Source: Cordylochernes scorpioides
Taxonomy: Eukaryota; Arthropoda; Arachnida; Pseudoscorpiones; Chernetidae
NCBI GenBank assembly: GCA_030710605.1
Contig: CP092864.1
Span: forward strand, 143,303,361 to 143,367,360
DNA: 64,000 nt
Direction: 5' to 3'
The position numbers and the translations under genes are program-made. The notes under the pieces were generated by a model. That model was given only the letters and a program-made list of their open reading frames with translations. It was not told the origin of the DNA and did no database searches. How positions within the stretch are numbered: position 1 is the first letter of the stretch; each line of letters starts with the position of its first letter. Below are positions 19,838 to 31,569 of this stretch, piece by piece.

Positions 19838-20885
19838 GTTTAAAGTGGGTGCATGACAAGTTCTGGATGCATCGTGACGCAAGATTGAGTTTTGTTTAAA
19901 GTGGGTGCATCGTGACGCAAGATCGAGTATTGTTTAAAGTGGGTGCATGACAAGTTCTGGGTGCATCGTGACGCAGGAACGAGTTTTGTTTAAAGTGGGT
20001 GCATCGTGACGCAAGATCGAGTTTTGTTTAAAGTGGGGGCATAACAAGTTCTGGGTGCATCATGACGCAAGATCGAGTTTTGTTTAAAGTGGCTGTATGA
20101 CAATTTCTGGGTGCATCGTGACGCAAGATCGAGTTTTGTTTAAAGTGGGTGCATGACAAGTTCTGGGTGCGTCGTGACGCAAGATTGAGTTTTGTTTAAA
20201 GTGAGTGCATGACAAGTTCTGGGTGCATCGTGATGCAAGATCGAGTTTTGTTTAAAGTGGGTGCATGACAATTTCTGGATGTACCGCGTCGCAATATCGA
20301 GTTTTGTTTAAGTTTTGTTGGGTGCATGATGAGTTCTGGGTGCATCGTTACGCAAGATCGAGTTTTGTCTAAAGTGAGGTAATGGCAAGTTTTGGGTGCA
20401 TCGTGACGCAAGATTGAGTTTTGTTTAAAGTGAGGGAATGACAAGTTCTGGATGCACCGTGTCGCAATATCGAGTTTTGTTTAAAATGGGTGCATGATGA
20501 GTTCTGGGTGCATCGTGACGCAAGATCGAGTTTTGTTTAAAGTGAGTTAATGACAAGTTCTGGGTGCATCGTGACGCAAGATTGAGTTTTGTTTGAAGTG
20601 AGTGCATGACAAGTTCTGGGTGCATAGTGAAGCAAGATCGAGTTTTGTTTAAGTTTTGTTGGGTGCATGATGAGTTCTGGGTGCATCGTTACGCAAGATC
20701 GAGTTTTGCTTAAAGTGAGGTAATGTCAAGTTCTGGGTGCATCGTGACGCAAGATCGAGTTTTGTTTAAAGTGGGTGCATGACAAGTTCTGAGGGCATCG
20801 TGATGCAAGATCGAGTTTTGTTTAAAGTGTGGGTGCATGACAAGTTCTGGGTGTATCGTAACGCAAGTTTTGTTTAAAGTGGATG
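19838..20885 (+). repeat. 56-bp satellite with shorter variants
   Basis: Unit GAGTTTTGTTTAAAGTGGGT, GCATGACAAGTTCTGGGTGC, ATCGTGACGCAAGATC. Some units lack the GACAAGTTCTGGGTGCAT block (about 37 bp). A composite containing GTTTAAGTTTTGTTGGGTGC appears at about 20300 and again at about 20645, a higher-order period near 340 bp. Minus-strand open frames over this array are a by-product of the repeat. Confidence 0.95.
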
Positions 20886-21729
20886 CTTTCATCTCTTCGT
20901 TTTAACTTATTTCCTCGTTCATTTCATATCTTCATTCTCAGTTTTTTTTATGCCTTCATTAGAGGAAGATTGATTTAAAAGGATATAGAAGCTATATTCT
21001 CGATAAATTGGTGAAAAGATTTCTTTTAATTATATAAAAACAGATAAAAATAGTTATACAAATAAACTAAAAAACATAATAAAAGCATTACTCTATTTTC
21101 ACTGTAAAAATGAATTTAAAAAACCTTAGACCTAGTAAGAGATGAATTGAAATAAAGAGGTGTTTCGGTAAAACTACTTAAGCCGTGGAAACAATTCTTC
21201 ACCTCATAGGAGCAAGCAGAAAAAAAAAATACAATTGAATTATTTTATTCTCTGTGAGAGTAAAAAATGGGGAGTTTTTCTATTAATGTAAATGGGACCA
21301 GCCAATTATTCCCGGCCGTCAAGAAATGAGTGGCAGTACACAACTTGGCGGCCGTGTTAAATGCCATTTACCCCGTGTACTACCCATTGATTTTCAAAAT
21401 GGGATGCATGGCTGCACGCCTCCCCCAATTCTGACTTCCTCTTTTTTTTAATCCAGGAATTTATATTGTGATTTTTTAAAGTCTTGATAGAAAGGTTTGG
21501 TTCACTTCTGTCTAACCGCATTCGAAATGAAATGAATAAATTGAAGCATTATTTCTTCTGATTTTCTAAAGTCTAGCTGATAGAATTTTAAGGTTAATAT
21601 ATCGTAGAATCTTTGCTAAGTAAATAATAACAAAGAATTGATTTGATTAAAGTAAACTAAAACTATTCCTTGATATATTGCAGCCATGTATTCATGGTTT
21701 GTAGTTAGCGACCCTTATTTACAGTAATT
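20886..21729. other. Unclassified sequence
   Basis: AT-rich, with a GC-richer patch at 21290-21440 containing CAGCCAATTATTCCCGGCC. No gene is recognised. Confidence 0.45.
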
Positions 21730-21741
21730 ATTACTCATATA

Positions 21742-22108
21742 AACTCCGCCTTTGCCGGTCCCAAGCCCGGATGAAAAAGGAGGAGGGGGAGCAGTAACAA
21801 GCTCACTAAAAAACCAGGGCTCAGCTGGCCCGGCTGATAGTACCCTGTAAGGGCTCCAGGGATACAGGATGAGCAGCGTTTGTACTCCATGTTAATGAGC
21901 CGCTGCACATGGCGCCTGTTTCTCATGTCAGAGGCGGCCATTTCTTTTGGAACTAAGTAAGCCTGCCACTGAGTAGTGCTCTCAGTCTTAATGACAAAGG
22001 CAGACGCATTCTACTTCACCCAGTCATGATAGTTGTCAAACAGACACCATCAAGGGTCACAACATGATACCCTAATATGATTGAGTGGAGATAAGAAAGA
22101 ATAAGAAG
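21742..22108 (+). mobile_element. SINE-3 copy with TSD
   Basis: Starts AACTCCGCCTTTGCCGGTCC, the same base as the 9262 copy, and ends GAAAGAATAAGAAG. Flanked by ATTACTCATATA and ATTACCCATATA (one mismatch). About 90% identical to the first copy by eye. Confidence 0.8.
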
Positions 22109-22120
22109 ATTACCCATATA

Positions 22121-23658
22121 TGTCTTTATGTTTATAAACTAATTCGAATTCGTACTTTACCTGATGCAGGTTTCACTATCCACATTCAATCAACCAATTT
22201 TATAGCCTTAATGTAAAATCAAATAGGTAAAAATAATTTGCTGGTTGGGAATTTGTTTCAACAGATAATATAGAAATATATCAGCCGCTTTTAGTTATTT
22301 ATTTCTAATATTTTAACGATACGCTGCCATCCTTCACCTGTGCTAGCAGAACACCATTTAAAATTAGCTTTTTTTTTTAATTAAATTTAAACGCAAAATT
22401 AATTCAGTAATATTCAAAATAAAATTTAAATCTAAGACAAAATTAACAAAATATAATTTATTTTTAATGTTAATAATCTCAATAAATACTTATATATACT
22501 ATATGCATTAAACTACCTATATATAAAATACGAAATCACGTTTATTAGATCTATTCTATATATATTTGAGTCAAATATTTATTTCAATTATGTCACAACT
22601 ATCAAAGAATCACAGAAATGTCAAATGTCGTAACTTGAGAATAAATGGGGAAAGAAAGAACTTCGGTAAAATGGCCAATTAGCATGGCCATAAACTCACA
22701 GAATAATGCCATTAATGCTAGGAGAGGCAGGTGGTGCCCTATCATTGAAATGAATTAGGTAGCGAGCTCTAGCACGCAAAAGGAACTTGTCCCTACCATG
22801 TCGCGACGCATAATGACCCGCTGTTTCATTGTGAAGTAGTCACTTCTGCTGATTTATTAAATAGGTAACTTGGCGCCTTGCTCATTTGAATACCTGTTGC
22901 CCGCCATTTTTATTAATTAACATTTTCGTCTGCTTTTCTTTTTAATAAATAATCTTGAAGTCTTTTGATTTATTTTATATATTTTTTTTCTTTTTAACGG
23001 AAAAGGGGCTTTTAACCTTTTATATTTTTTGTTAAAATTTACATTGCGAAAATATATAAATAAAAATTAATAAAATAAATAATTGCATATAATTTATGAA
23101 AATGTTTATAGCATTTATTTAAATAATTTAAATATTGTGTGCCGAATATATATCAAATTCATTTATAAAATTAAATATATTGCATATTTAATTAGATAAA
23201 TTTAACGTTTTATATAAGAAATATTATCTTAATGATGTAAATATACTGAATTTGTAGACATTGTCCTGAATACTTGCTGTAGAGAAATGTGAAGGCTGAA
23301 ATAAAATAAAAACCTTCTGATTATCTAGAGAAAGAATCTATAATGGCGAGGAGCTTGAACTTTTTTTTTTTGCCTATAAATTGTGATCATAATTATATCA
23401 TTCATATCATATATATTCTTATAAATAGAGAGAGAGAGATTGAGATTGAAACTGATTTATTATAACGTCCATATAAGATTATATAAGGTTAAATACATAA
23501 ATATGATTATATAATGATAAATATAAGAAAAATAGAAAAATAGAGAGAGAGAGCTAGTCAGATAATTCGGCTTTGCCTTGTTTTTGCTTGAGTGAATGTT
23601 TTCCATTAAAAATATTTATAAATGACTGCGGCGTATAATTATAAAGCTATACAACCAG
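22121..23658. other. Unclassified AT-rich sequence
   Basis: Mostly very AT-rich, with GAGAGAGA runs near 23430 and 23545. A less AT-rich patch at 22680-22920 shows no recognisable exon. Confidence 0.45.
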
Positions 23659-23878
23659 TTTAACCGCATAAGTTTCTTTTTTATTTATGAAAAAATCATT
23701 TTTAATTTCAAAGAGAAATAATTTAATATTTCTAACTTTTTGGATGACGTATGAAAAGGTTGAATATATGAAGAGTGATGGTCTATATATGAATGGATGA
23801 CGTATGGAGGGTGAAAAATATGAAGAGTAATGGCGAACGGAAAAATAAAAGTGTCCAGGAGCGGGAATCGAACCCACA
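23659..23878 (-). mobile_element. SINE-2 copy, head truncated
   Basis: On the minus strand it keeps the tRNA T-arm and acceptor (GTGGGTTCGATTCCCGCTCC then TGGACAC), a body with CATTACTCTTCATATTTTTC, and ends in GAAACTTATGCGGTT. The 5' half of the tRNA head is replaced by a T-run. Confidence 0.75.
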
Positions 23879-23965
23879 AAAAAAAAACATTATTTTTTTA
23901 TTTTCAGTATAATATTATTATATTCCTAAAATATTTGTCCTTAACACATTGTAAATAGCATTGCT

Positions 23966-24144
23966 AATTATTGTAACTATTGTATATACCCTCTTCTACG
24001 TGGAGAAGTTGTATAAGACCAAAAGGTCATAACAGGGACTTTTGTTGTTGTTACTACTGTTATTCTTGTATGTACCCTACATTTCTGTGCTTGGAGAATC
24101 CGTATAAGACTAAATTGTCTTAATAAAGCTTTTTGTTGTTGTAA
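23966..24144 (+). mobile_element. Tandem 3' ends of a LINE-like element
   Basis: Two related segments, each with TGTATATACCCTC or TGTATGTACCCTA, a GTATAAGAC(C/T)AAA block and a (GTT)n tail. The second has TTAATAAAGCTTTTTGTTGTTG. These look like 3' UTR ends of a non-LTR family with a GTT-rich tail. Confidence 0.6.
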
Positions 24145-24399
24145 AATAGTTGTGCGTAGTCTTGATCTAGCAATTCAATGATCATCACCCCCCCAAAAAA
24201 ATATATATGCAAATATGTTCGTTCTTGAGCCAACTTTGACTAGCACATTTGTTAAAAACATCTTCAAATGCCTATATGTAGAATGTCATAATGATTAATT
24301 GGTAGTTTTAGCAAGAGAGTGAGTTACAAATGCTCTTTGAGATTTTCATTTATACATATAACGATTCGAATTATTTTTTTATTATCTTTATCAGAAATC

Positions 24400-24878
24400 A
24401 ATCTTCATCCATTTTGTCCGATGTCAATATACATTAAAATATACAAGTATCAGAGTCATCAAGTAACAATTTTTAATCAATTCTGTCACCGTTTGCTTTT
24501 GTGAATGGAATAAATACCCTAATATGGCCATTTCTTATAAGCATCGGTAGTTCAATGGCGAGAATGCTCACCTGCCACGCGGGCGGCCCGGGTTCGATTC
24601 CCGGCCGATGCATTTTTTTTTACAATTTTTAAAACTCATTTATTTAAACTATATTAATTTTGAAACAACTAAATGGATTGCAAAAATAAATAAATCAAAT
24701 ACCTAAACACTAATATAATACAATTTTTGCCATTGCACACTTTTTTTCCTGTAGTTTATGTGTTTCTTCTGTATTGCTATTCTATGGCACTTCTACTATT
24801 TATTATTGATGTACTTTCAGTATGAAGGATACTTCACTCGGGGGATTTCTCGGGCGAAGCCGGGTCATTCTTCTCTAG
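24400..24878 (+). mobile_element. Helitron-B variant carrying tRNA-Gly
   Basis: Shares AATTCTGTCACCGTTTGCTT and the tRNA-Gly block with Helitron-B but has a different right portion. It ends with hairpin CTCGGGCGAAGCCGGG, TCATTCTTCT and CTAG before T at 24878. The left edge is approximate. Confidence 0.65.
24541..24612 (+). pseudogene. tRNA-Gly(GCC) copy inside Helitron-B variant
   Basis: Acceptor GCATCGG pairs with CCGATGC; anticodon GCC; B box GGGTTCGATTCC. It has substitutions in the A box (GGTAGTTCAATGGCGAGAAT, with one inserted base), so function is doubtful. Confidence 0.8.
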
Positions 24879-24985
24879 TATATATATATATATATATATT
24901 ACTTCTCAATATATTTTCAACAGTTTGTACCTTTTTAGATGGATTAAGCATATATGATGAATGGAAGATGGATAAGTAAATTCTT

Positions 24986-25295
24986 TTTTTGTTGTTTATT
25001 TATCCCTAGTACAGGTAGTAGTACAGGTCATGATAATCATGGTGGGTAGAAGTTAGCGACTGATTTTGCTGTTTCACATGTTTACACATGTGAAAAGCAG
25101 TTCGACTTTGCACTTACAAATGGGCCAGATCCCCGTTTGTTTACTTGCACTCGCTGGTGGGGTTGAACTTTTACAAGAATCGAAAGCCATTTGAGAATTT
25201 TTTTTTCAATTATGAAGAAGTGCCCAATGCGGGAATCGAACCCGAGTCGTAGCGGTCGAAAACCAACGGTTTAGACCATCCTTCCACCAAACCCC
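24986..25295 (-). mobile_element. SINE-1 copy with 14-bp TSD
   Basis: tRNA head at 25220-25295 (minus), body and tail at the left. TSD ATAAGTAAATTCTT lies at 24972-24985 and 25296-25309. Clear retrotransposed copy. Confidence 0.9.
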
Positions 25296-25309
25296 ATAAG
25301 TAAATTCTT

Positions 25310-26244
25310 AATAAAACGATTAGAAATTGGAAAAAAGAGATTTGAAGACAGAAAAATATGCAGATACATTTTGCCGCAAAGAAGCAATAGACAAAGAGAT
25401 AAATATAGAAAAGAATAAAAAGAAAGATTGGAAAGTCAAAAGAGAAAGTTTCATAGATTGAAGAAGAACAAGTGGACATCCTTCTTCCTATGGATCAATC
25501 CCCTCAGAGACAACTGTAGAACCGATCCATAAAACTCATTAATAAAACGAGCAGATTTTAAAATATTGTCGAGATTACAACCAGACGATTTGTCACCCTA
25601 TTTTTCACTGACGCCAAAAAAATCAAAACTTTTTTTTTTTTTTTTCTAAATTGTACGAAGATGTGTAAAACCATTGACGGCCCTACTGGTACCTTTGATG
25701 ACGTCACGCCCTCTACATGTCGATATTCAAAATGATTATCATTACTTTCTTTCATAATTATCGCTTTTTTTACGAATGTTCTTTTCTATTTCCTCTGTTT
25801 TTCCTTCCTGAAGAACCTGATGGATAGATGCCATGCCTAATTTTTTAACGGCACTCTTTAGAAAGAAAAAATTAATTAATTTTTGTTTTAAAACTTTTTC
25901 ATCTGTTTTAAAGAATTGATTGTCCAGAGTCTTCTAAATATTTTTTACGTTTCTTTTTGTAATTATTTCTTCTATTATAAATTTGTGTTAGAGCTGATAA
26001 AGCGCCTTTTTTTTTCTTCCTCGTTATTTTTGTCACGTTGTGAAATTTTTGATTTTTTTTTCTCTGAGAAGATGTACGATGTTCATAGAAATTTCTGGCA
26101 ACACTTCACAGAATTAATTCAAGATGTCATCAACACTCAAAAAGTTTAATTTTTTGACGTATTGAGACCCACTGTCGCCCTTTTCAAAGGTACAAAGCTT
26201 TTAAGTGAAGTTTGCATCGTGTATAGTATGATAATAATGCTATA
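25310..26244. other. Unclassified AT-rich sequence
   Basis: Long T-runs and short open frames without motifs. No gene is recognised. Confidence 0.45.
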
Positions 26245-26245
26245 A

Positions 26246-26568
26246 TTAATATATACAGTTATCAGCGTCATAATCAATCAACAATTCTTAATCAATTCTG
26301 TCACCGTTTGCTTTGTGAATAAAATAAATACCCAAATATGCCCATTTATCATAACCATCGGTCGTTCAGTGGTAGAATGCTCGCCTGCCACGCGGGCGGA
26401 CCGGGTTCGATTCCCGGCCGATGCATTTTTTTTTACAATTTTTAAAACTCATTTATATATTATACAAGAATGACATCCACGGCGCCAATTTATAATTGTA
26501 ACGAATAGTATTTGAATAAAAGCATTTAATCGGGTAAAACACGGGCGTTGCCCGGGTCATTCGGCTAG
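26246..26568 (+). mobile_element. Helitron-B copy carrying tRNA-Gly
   Basis: From ATATACAGTTATCAGCGTCA to hairpin ACGGGCGTTGCCCGGG, TCATTCGG and CTAG|T. About 320 bp. Confidence 0.8.
26355..26425 (+). pseudogene. tRNA-Gly(GCC) copy inside Helitron-B
   Basis: Near-complete tRNA-Gly: D-arm TTCAGTGGTAGAATG, anticodon arm with GCC, B box, acceptor CCGATGC. Position 1 is C instead of G, and one T-stem base has changed (GCGGACCGGG). Confidence 0.85.
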
Positions 26569-27480
26569 TAATCATTATTAATGATAACTATAACACCCTT
26601 TAACTAAGCGAGAAAGAGAAAAAAAAAGGTTTTACGGGAAACTAACCAAAGTATATGAATTTCGAGCCCAAAAATGGATGTAACAAGCAGACAAGCCGCA
26701 ATGTACTGTAACAAAGTACAAAGGTGCTGTATGCCACCAAGATTGTTCAAAAAAGGTTATATTCCCCAGGCCAGGGAAGATAAAAGAAAGACAGGTGTTG
26801 ATTAGATAAGAAGATAAATTAAACAGGAACAAAAATCCTTCAACAAATTCATGAAGTTTCTATATATATATATATTGTAATATATTCCAATATATCTATG
26901 TCTCCATGTGTTGTATAGTTATAATGTAATTTCCAAAGTGACAAATAAAATTTCGAGTGAGTGACAGTCGACGCCAGAAGGAGGAAAGAGGTCCGAAAAA
27001 CAAGTCGGGTTCCTAGGTGTGCCCTTTCTTACTCAAACTGATTAGTCGGCTTTGAGATACAATGCTTACAGACCCCTCTAGACAGTTCTCCCCTAACTGG
27101 CGTCGGCTACACTGGCTCTCTCGCCATCTCTATGGTGCCATCCAACATGTTTCGTCCTTTTGTGTAATCTCAATCACACCTGAACCCACTCTAAACATTG
27201 TGGTCACCACGACTGCAACCAACATGCCACACTACATTCATCCAACAAGATACAACAAAAACTACATTACTACATATATATATACAGAGTACTAAAAAGT
27301 AGTTAAAAGGTTTCTTACAGAAAGAGAACCATTTGCACCTGAATAGAATTTCCTGAAATAAAATACCGAATGTATTTATTTTTGTGTGTGTGATTACAAA
27401 ATAATAAAAAAATCTTAAAATATGAAAAATAGTACACGAGTGAATTTTTACTTGCATCAGGTGAATAAATTGAGAAAAAG
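26569..27480. other. Unclassified sequence
   Basis: 26940-27240 is less AT-rich, with GACAAATAAAATTTCGAGTG and a run of mixed sequence that could be part of an unidentified element. No domain is recognised. Confidence 0.4.
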
Positions 27481-27657
27481 GACATTTCCTGAGCGTGCAA
27501 CTAAAAGTTACTGATGACTTGCGGCATCAATCGGAATAAATATTAACTGTTCGTTGTAACATAACGTTTAGTTTATTATTGTTCCACTAGATGGCGCTCT
27601 GCCATCTAGAAATGCTCATGTGAGCCCGGTCAGGATATGCCTTTTTTGTATATAGTA
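27481..27657 (+). mobile_element. HH1-like element piece without hammerhead
   Basis: Contains GTGCAACTAAAAGTTACTGA, CATCAATCGGAATAAATATT, then GTTTAGTTTATTATTGTTCC and CTCTGCCATCTAGAAATGCT with CAGGATATGCC. It joins pieces from both sides of the HH1 hammerhead region in head-to-head fashion. Confidence 0.65.
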
Positions 27658-27991
27658 CTAGACGGGTGGCTTCGCCCCGGGATTGACCCGTGTGCATATC
27701 TACCCGAGTGATATATATTTAGATAATATTTTTTAAATAATTGTTTGTTATTAGCATTATCTATTTGTTTGCATCAGCATAATTTAATCTAATCTTTGAT
27801 AAAGGGCGCTGTTCGTGAGCTAAGTAGAATAATTTGAATATATAGTTTTAATAATTGATTTATATATTTTTAAAATAGCCTATCGTCTTCCCCGTATTTT
27901 CTTACCTATGTATGAAAATTTTGGTTTGAATTAGTGAACTACTGCGAATTTGTATACCGGACATACAAACAAACAAACATACAAACATTCA
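27658..27991 (-). mobile_element. Helitron-A copy
   Basis: Begins (minus-strand 3' end) CTAG, ACGGGTGGCTTCGCCCCGGG, and runs to CATACAAACATTCA. Hairpin slightly shortened. Confidence 0.85.
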
Positions 27992-28518
27992 TTTTTATAT
28001 ATATATATAGATATATGTATGTATGAATGTATATGAGATTTCTTAGATCAAGTAGAGGTTTGAATCTACAGCCTGGAGTCCCCGGATTTCAGGTCCAGCT
28101 GGGAGGTCCAACCGAGGCACGTTCTCCTCAACAAGTCCGACCGTCTATTCCCAGCTGATCAATCCGCTATCGATTCCCGATACAGAGCCCAAAATATTTG
28201 TCGGCGAAACAACACCAGAAAATTTGCCGGGATCTGCGCCAATTGCTTGCGAAATCAAACCCTCATATTGAGCTCAAATTTTAGCTCGGCCCAACATTTG
28301 GATCTTCACAAGCAGACGCTCAATTCCTCCCCTTCTCCTCTTACTATTCTTCAACTTCCTTTCTTTCTTTTTTTATAGAAAATCGCTTAAGTCTAATGTT
28401 CTGCATAATGAATATTTACCAAAGCTTTTTCTAGTTCTGTAGAGGCCCACTACCAAATTTCTATTCCATTTACTATAATTATAGTTAGCCTCAATTTTTA
28501 AAACTAGAAATTATAAAT
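27992..28518. other. Unclassified sequence
   Basis: 28050-28330 is GC-richer, with short broken frames and no recognisable domain. It may be a relic of an unidentified element. Confidence 0.4.
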
Positions 28519-28811
28519 TGGGGGTCGGTGGAGGGTGGAAAAACCGTTGTTTTTCGACCGCTACGACCCGGGTTCGATTCCCCTTTTTTTTTTCTGATAA
28601 AAAAAAATGCTCTAATGGTCCCCGATTCTTGAAAAAGTCCAACCTCACCAACGAGTGCAAGTAAGCAAACAGGGCTCTGGCACATTTGTAAGTGCAAAGT
28701 CTAACTGCTTTTCACATGTGTAGACATGTAGTGCACTTACAGTAAAAGCAGTCGCTAACTTCTACCCACCATGATTATCATGGCCTGTACGTGTACTAGG
28801 GATAAGCAAAG
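28519..28811 (+). mobile_element. SINE-1 copy
   Basis: tRNA head GGGGGTCGGTGGAGGGTGGA with B box GGGTTCGATTCC, body with CCATGATTATCATGG and end ACTAGGGATAAGC. The head 3' part after the B box is shortened. Confidence 0.85.
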
Positions 28812-28895
28812 AAAAGTGAATATTGGGTTTCCTTTTATGGCGAATTATTATATCGCGGAATGCATTAATAAATCTTTTGTTGTTCTCGAGTTTTG

Positions 28896-29206
28896 GGTTC
28901 TTTTTTGCTTATCCCTAGTACACGTAGTATAGGCCATGATAATCATGGTGGGTAGAAGTAGGCGACTACTTTTACTGTAAGTGCCCCACATGTCTACACA
29001 TGTGAAAAGCAGTTCTACTTTGCACTTACAAATGTGCCAGAGCCCTGTTTGGTTACTTGCACTCGCTGGTGGGGTTGTATTTTTACAAGAATCGGAGGTC
29101 ATTGGAGCATTTTTTATCAGAAAAAAAAAGTGCCCAATGCGGGAATCGAACCCGGGTCGTAGCGGTCGAAGACCAATGGTTTAGACCCTCCTTCCACCGA
29201 CTCCCC
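28896..29206 (-). mobile_element. SINE-1 copy
   Basis: Full-length: tail TTTTTTGCTTATCCCTAG at left, tRNA head ending at about 29206. Faces the copy at 28519-28811, so the two could fold on each other. Confidence 0.88.
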
Positions 29207-30627
29207 TTGGCTCTTAAAATAGGATATCTTAGGTTTTCAATATTTTATAAAGCAAGATATAGAACCACATAATTTACTGCAGAAGCGGAATAAATAGCAA
29301 AAGGCTTCTCAGAAGAAATTTATATGAAGTGCTAAAAATAAGTTCTACCCTCAAATGAAGAAAAAGGGGTTTTTAATTTTAAAAATATATATACTCCTTT
29401 AATCACAAAAATGTATTCTTTTTTAAATTAAAAAATGTTAATAATAAAAAACCCAATATTTTCCTTTTACCACCGCATCTAAAATTTGAGTAAACACAAC
29501 AAAATTATAAATTATTTGGAACGCAAAGTTAAGGGAGAGAAATATGGATTTTACATCATTAATAATGCAACAAAAAAGTAAAATAAAGCAGAAGAAAAGT
29601 TTAATTAGTAAAACCGTCAACAGATGGCGGTAACAAACGTGCGCTAAACAACTGCTTATTGAATTTAGAGAGCGTGCTTTCGCAGACGATTTTTTTTTAT
29701 TCCCCAGTGTTGCAGAAGACGGTAGTGTTAGAAATGGCCGATAACCTGCACTTATTTTACATATAAATTCGCTGTCAATAAACCTTACAGAGAGAAAAAC
29801 TTGGCGAAGAAAAAAAAAAGATTGCGTGTTTGGAGGTTTTCTTCTCTAACTTGTGGTAACAGTCAAACTTCAAGATCGAATTGCTTTTCAGGTGTTTCCT
29901 GAGGAATCATTTTGTGGCTGCCAGCCCCTCTAAGCCTCAAAATCCTTCCCACTTCTTGACGTTTAACACCGTCCAAATCTTTTTTTTTTTTCTCTCGCTT
30001 CCCCTTCGAAACCTCTGAACCATTTCAAAGTTTTCTATTTTCTATTTTAAAGAAAAAAGGGGGTTGAAGGAGGAAGAAAATTTAATATTTATATATTCCT
30101 AAGGGCTGGATGGGTTAACACATGGAGAACCTTGACAATCTATTATAGGGATTCTGTGGTAGAAAAGGATAAAATTGATAGAGAAAAAATCTACTCATAC
30201 GTAGAATGTTGTTCTATATGGAATGATCGTCAGAATTTATGATCGAAATCTTTTATTTTTTTTTAAATATGTTTATTTGTAAATGTTGTGTCTTTACATA
30301 TTTGTTCTTTGTGTAGCCCAATTCAGATAATTTCAGTTAAACTTATTTGTGCTATGAATAGTACGTATGAATGAAGTTGAGGAGTCCAGTCCAGCCTTTG
30401 TAATAGAGTAGTCTTGTTACCTTAAACTCCTTTTGCTACTGTACTTTTAGCTTGGCAAATAAAGAGTATTTGTTCAAGTACAAGAGTGGTTGCGTATGTA
30501 GTCTTGTAATAGATTTAGCAATGATTCCACAAGATTTCTGAGTATTTAAAAAGTGACTTTGAAAAATGGATAATGTATTCGATTTTTAAAAAAATATATA
30601 TTTTTTTAAGGTTATCATATCAGCATT
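29207..30627. other. Unclassified AT-rich sequence
   Basis: No gene is recognised. 29870-30010 is less AT-rich. At about 30460 an AATAAAG follows a stretch that could be a 3' end, without further support. Confidence 0.4.
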
Positions 30628-30628
30628 A

Positions 30629-30936
30629 ATATATACAGTTATCAGCGTCATAATCAATTCTGTCACCGTTTGCTTTTGTGAATGGAATAAATACCCAAAT
30701 ATGGCCATTTCTCATAACCATCGGTGGTTCAGTGGTAGAATGCTCGCCCGCCACGCGGTCGGCCCGGGTTCGATTCCCGGCCGATGCATTTTTTTTTTTT
30801 TACAATTTTTAAAACTCATTTATATATTATACAAGAATGACATCCACGGCGCCAATTTATAATTGTAACGAATAGTATTTGAATAAAAGCATTTGATCGG
30901 GTAAAACCCGGGCGTTGCCCTGTGTCATTCGGCTAG
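30629..30936 (+). mobile_element. Helitron-B copy carrying tRNA-Gly
   Basis: ATATACAGTTATCAGCGTCA at left; ends AAAACCCGGGCGTTGCCC, TGTGTCATTCGG and CTAG|T at 30936. Confidence 0.8.
30718..30788 (+). pseudogene. tRNA-Gly(GCC) copy inside Helitron-B
   Basis: All arms recognisable, GCC anticodon, intact A and B boxes. C1 replaces G1, and the anticodon stem has GCGGTCGG where the family has GCGGGCGG. Confidence 0.85.
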
Positions 30937-30949
30937 TGAAATATGGTTG

Positions 30950-31022
30950 GTAGGTGGAAGGTTGGTTTAAACAGTTGGTTTTGGACCGCTAAGACCCGGG
31001 ATCAAATCCCGCATTGGGCATT
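30950..31022 (+). mobile_element. SINE-1 head fragment
   Basis: GGTAGGTGGAAGGTTGGTTT through CCCGCATTGGGCA, without the body. The B box is degraded (GGGATCAAATCC). Confidence 0.7.
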
Positions 31023-31200
31023 AATATGAAGATATTAAAAGAGAAGTAGCTGTTAAAGGACGTCATAGTTCGAAAGCTAGCCAAGATTACACCGCACAAA
31101 TAAAGAAACTCGTTAACAATCATGATGTAGCCACGTAATAATATTTGAAATGAAGGCGATAAAAACGTGGTGATTTTCTTTTAATGGTAAAAATACAAGC

Positions 31201-31226
31201 TTTCAGGCAAGAATGCCCTTCTTCAG
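31201..31226 (-). ncRNA. Hammerhead-like motif, left arm
   Basis: Minus strand: CTGAAGA, then a stem II built from AGGGCA/TGCCT around TTCT, then GAAA, then AGCTTG. The core CUGANGA...GAAA is intact. Stem III would be the palindrome AGCT, so it could only work between two molecules or copies. Confidence 0.55.
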
Positions 31227-31486
31227 GTTACAACTTGGAAATATATTTAAAACTATGGATATGAAAGATAGCCCAATACAGTAGGTAAATAGTTCAGCTG
31301 GGGGGATTGGCGAGGTAAAACACGGAGTATTGGGGTGGGAGGTCGATTTTTCGGTTATAAAACTGGGCGTGCAGTGCGAGACCAAAGATTCAAGGACTAG
31401 GCGCTGATACTTGTTCCCGACGCCCTTGTAAACTGTATTGGGCTATCTTTCATATCCATAGTTTTAAAATATTTCCAATTTGTAAC

Positions 31487-31512
31487 CTGAGGAAGGGCAT
31501 TCTTGCCTGAAA
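31487..31512 (+). ncRNA. Hammerhead-like motif, right arm
   Basis: CTGAGGA (31487-31493), the same stem II as the left arm, GAAA (31509-31512), AGCTTG. Differs from the left arm only at the free N7 position (G for A), the one core position that tolerates any base. Confidence 0.55.
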
Positions 31513-31569
31513 GCTTGTGTTTTTACCATTAAAAGAAAATCACCACGTTTTTATCGCCTTCATTTCAAA

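Larger units (their letters stand above)
31144..31569. repeat. Foldback with hammerhead-like motifs in both arms
   Basis: Arms of about 138 bp (31144-31281 and 31433-31569) flank a 151-bp unique spacer. Outer ends TTTGAAATGAAGGCGATAAA and inverse. Both arms carry a hammerhead-like motif oriented outward. Related in plan to the 3435 and 54027 foldbacks. Confidence 0.9.

Noticed and set aside
19643..20892. Short proteins over the 56-bp satellite
   Set aside because: Frames of 60-82 codons arise from the repeat unit and break at unit-length changes.
12562..30788. Four plus-strand tRNA-Gly genes as functional host genes
   Set aside because: Each lies at the same place in a Helitron-type element, and most share a mismatched first acceptor pair, so they are listed as pseudo-tRNAs.
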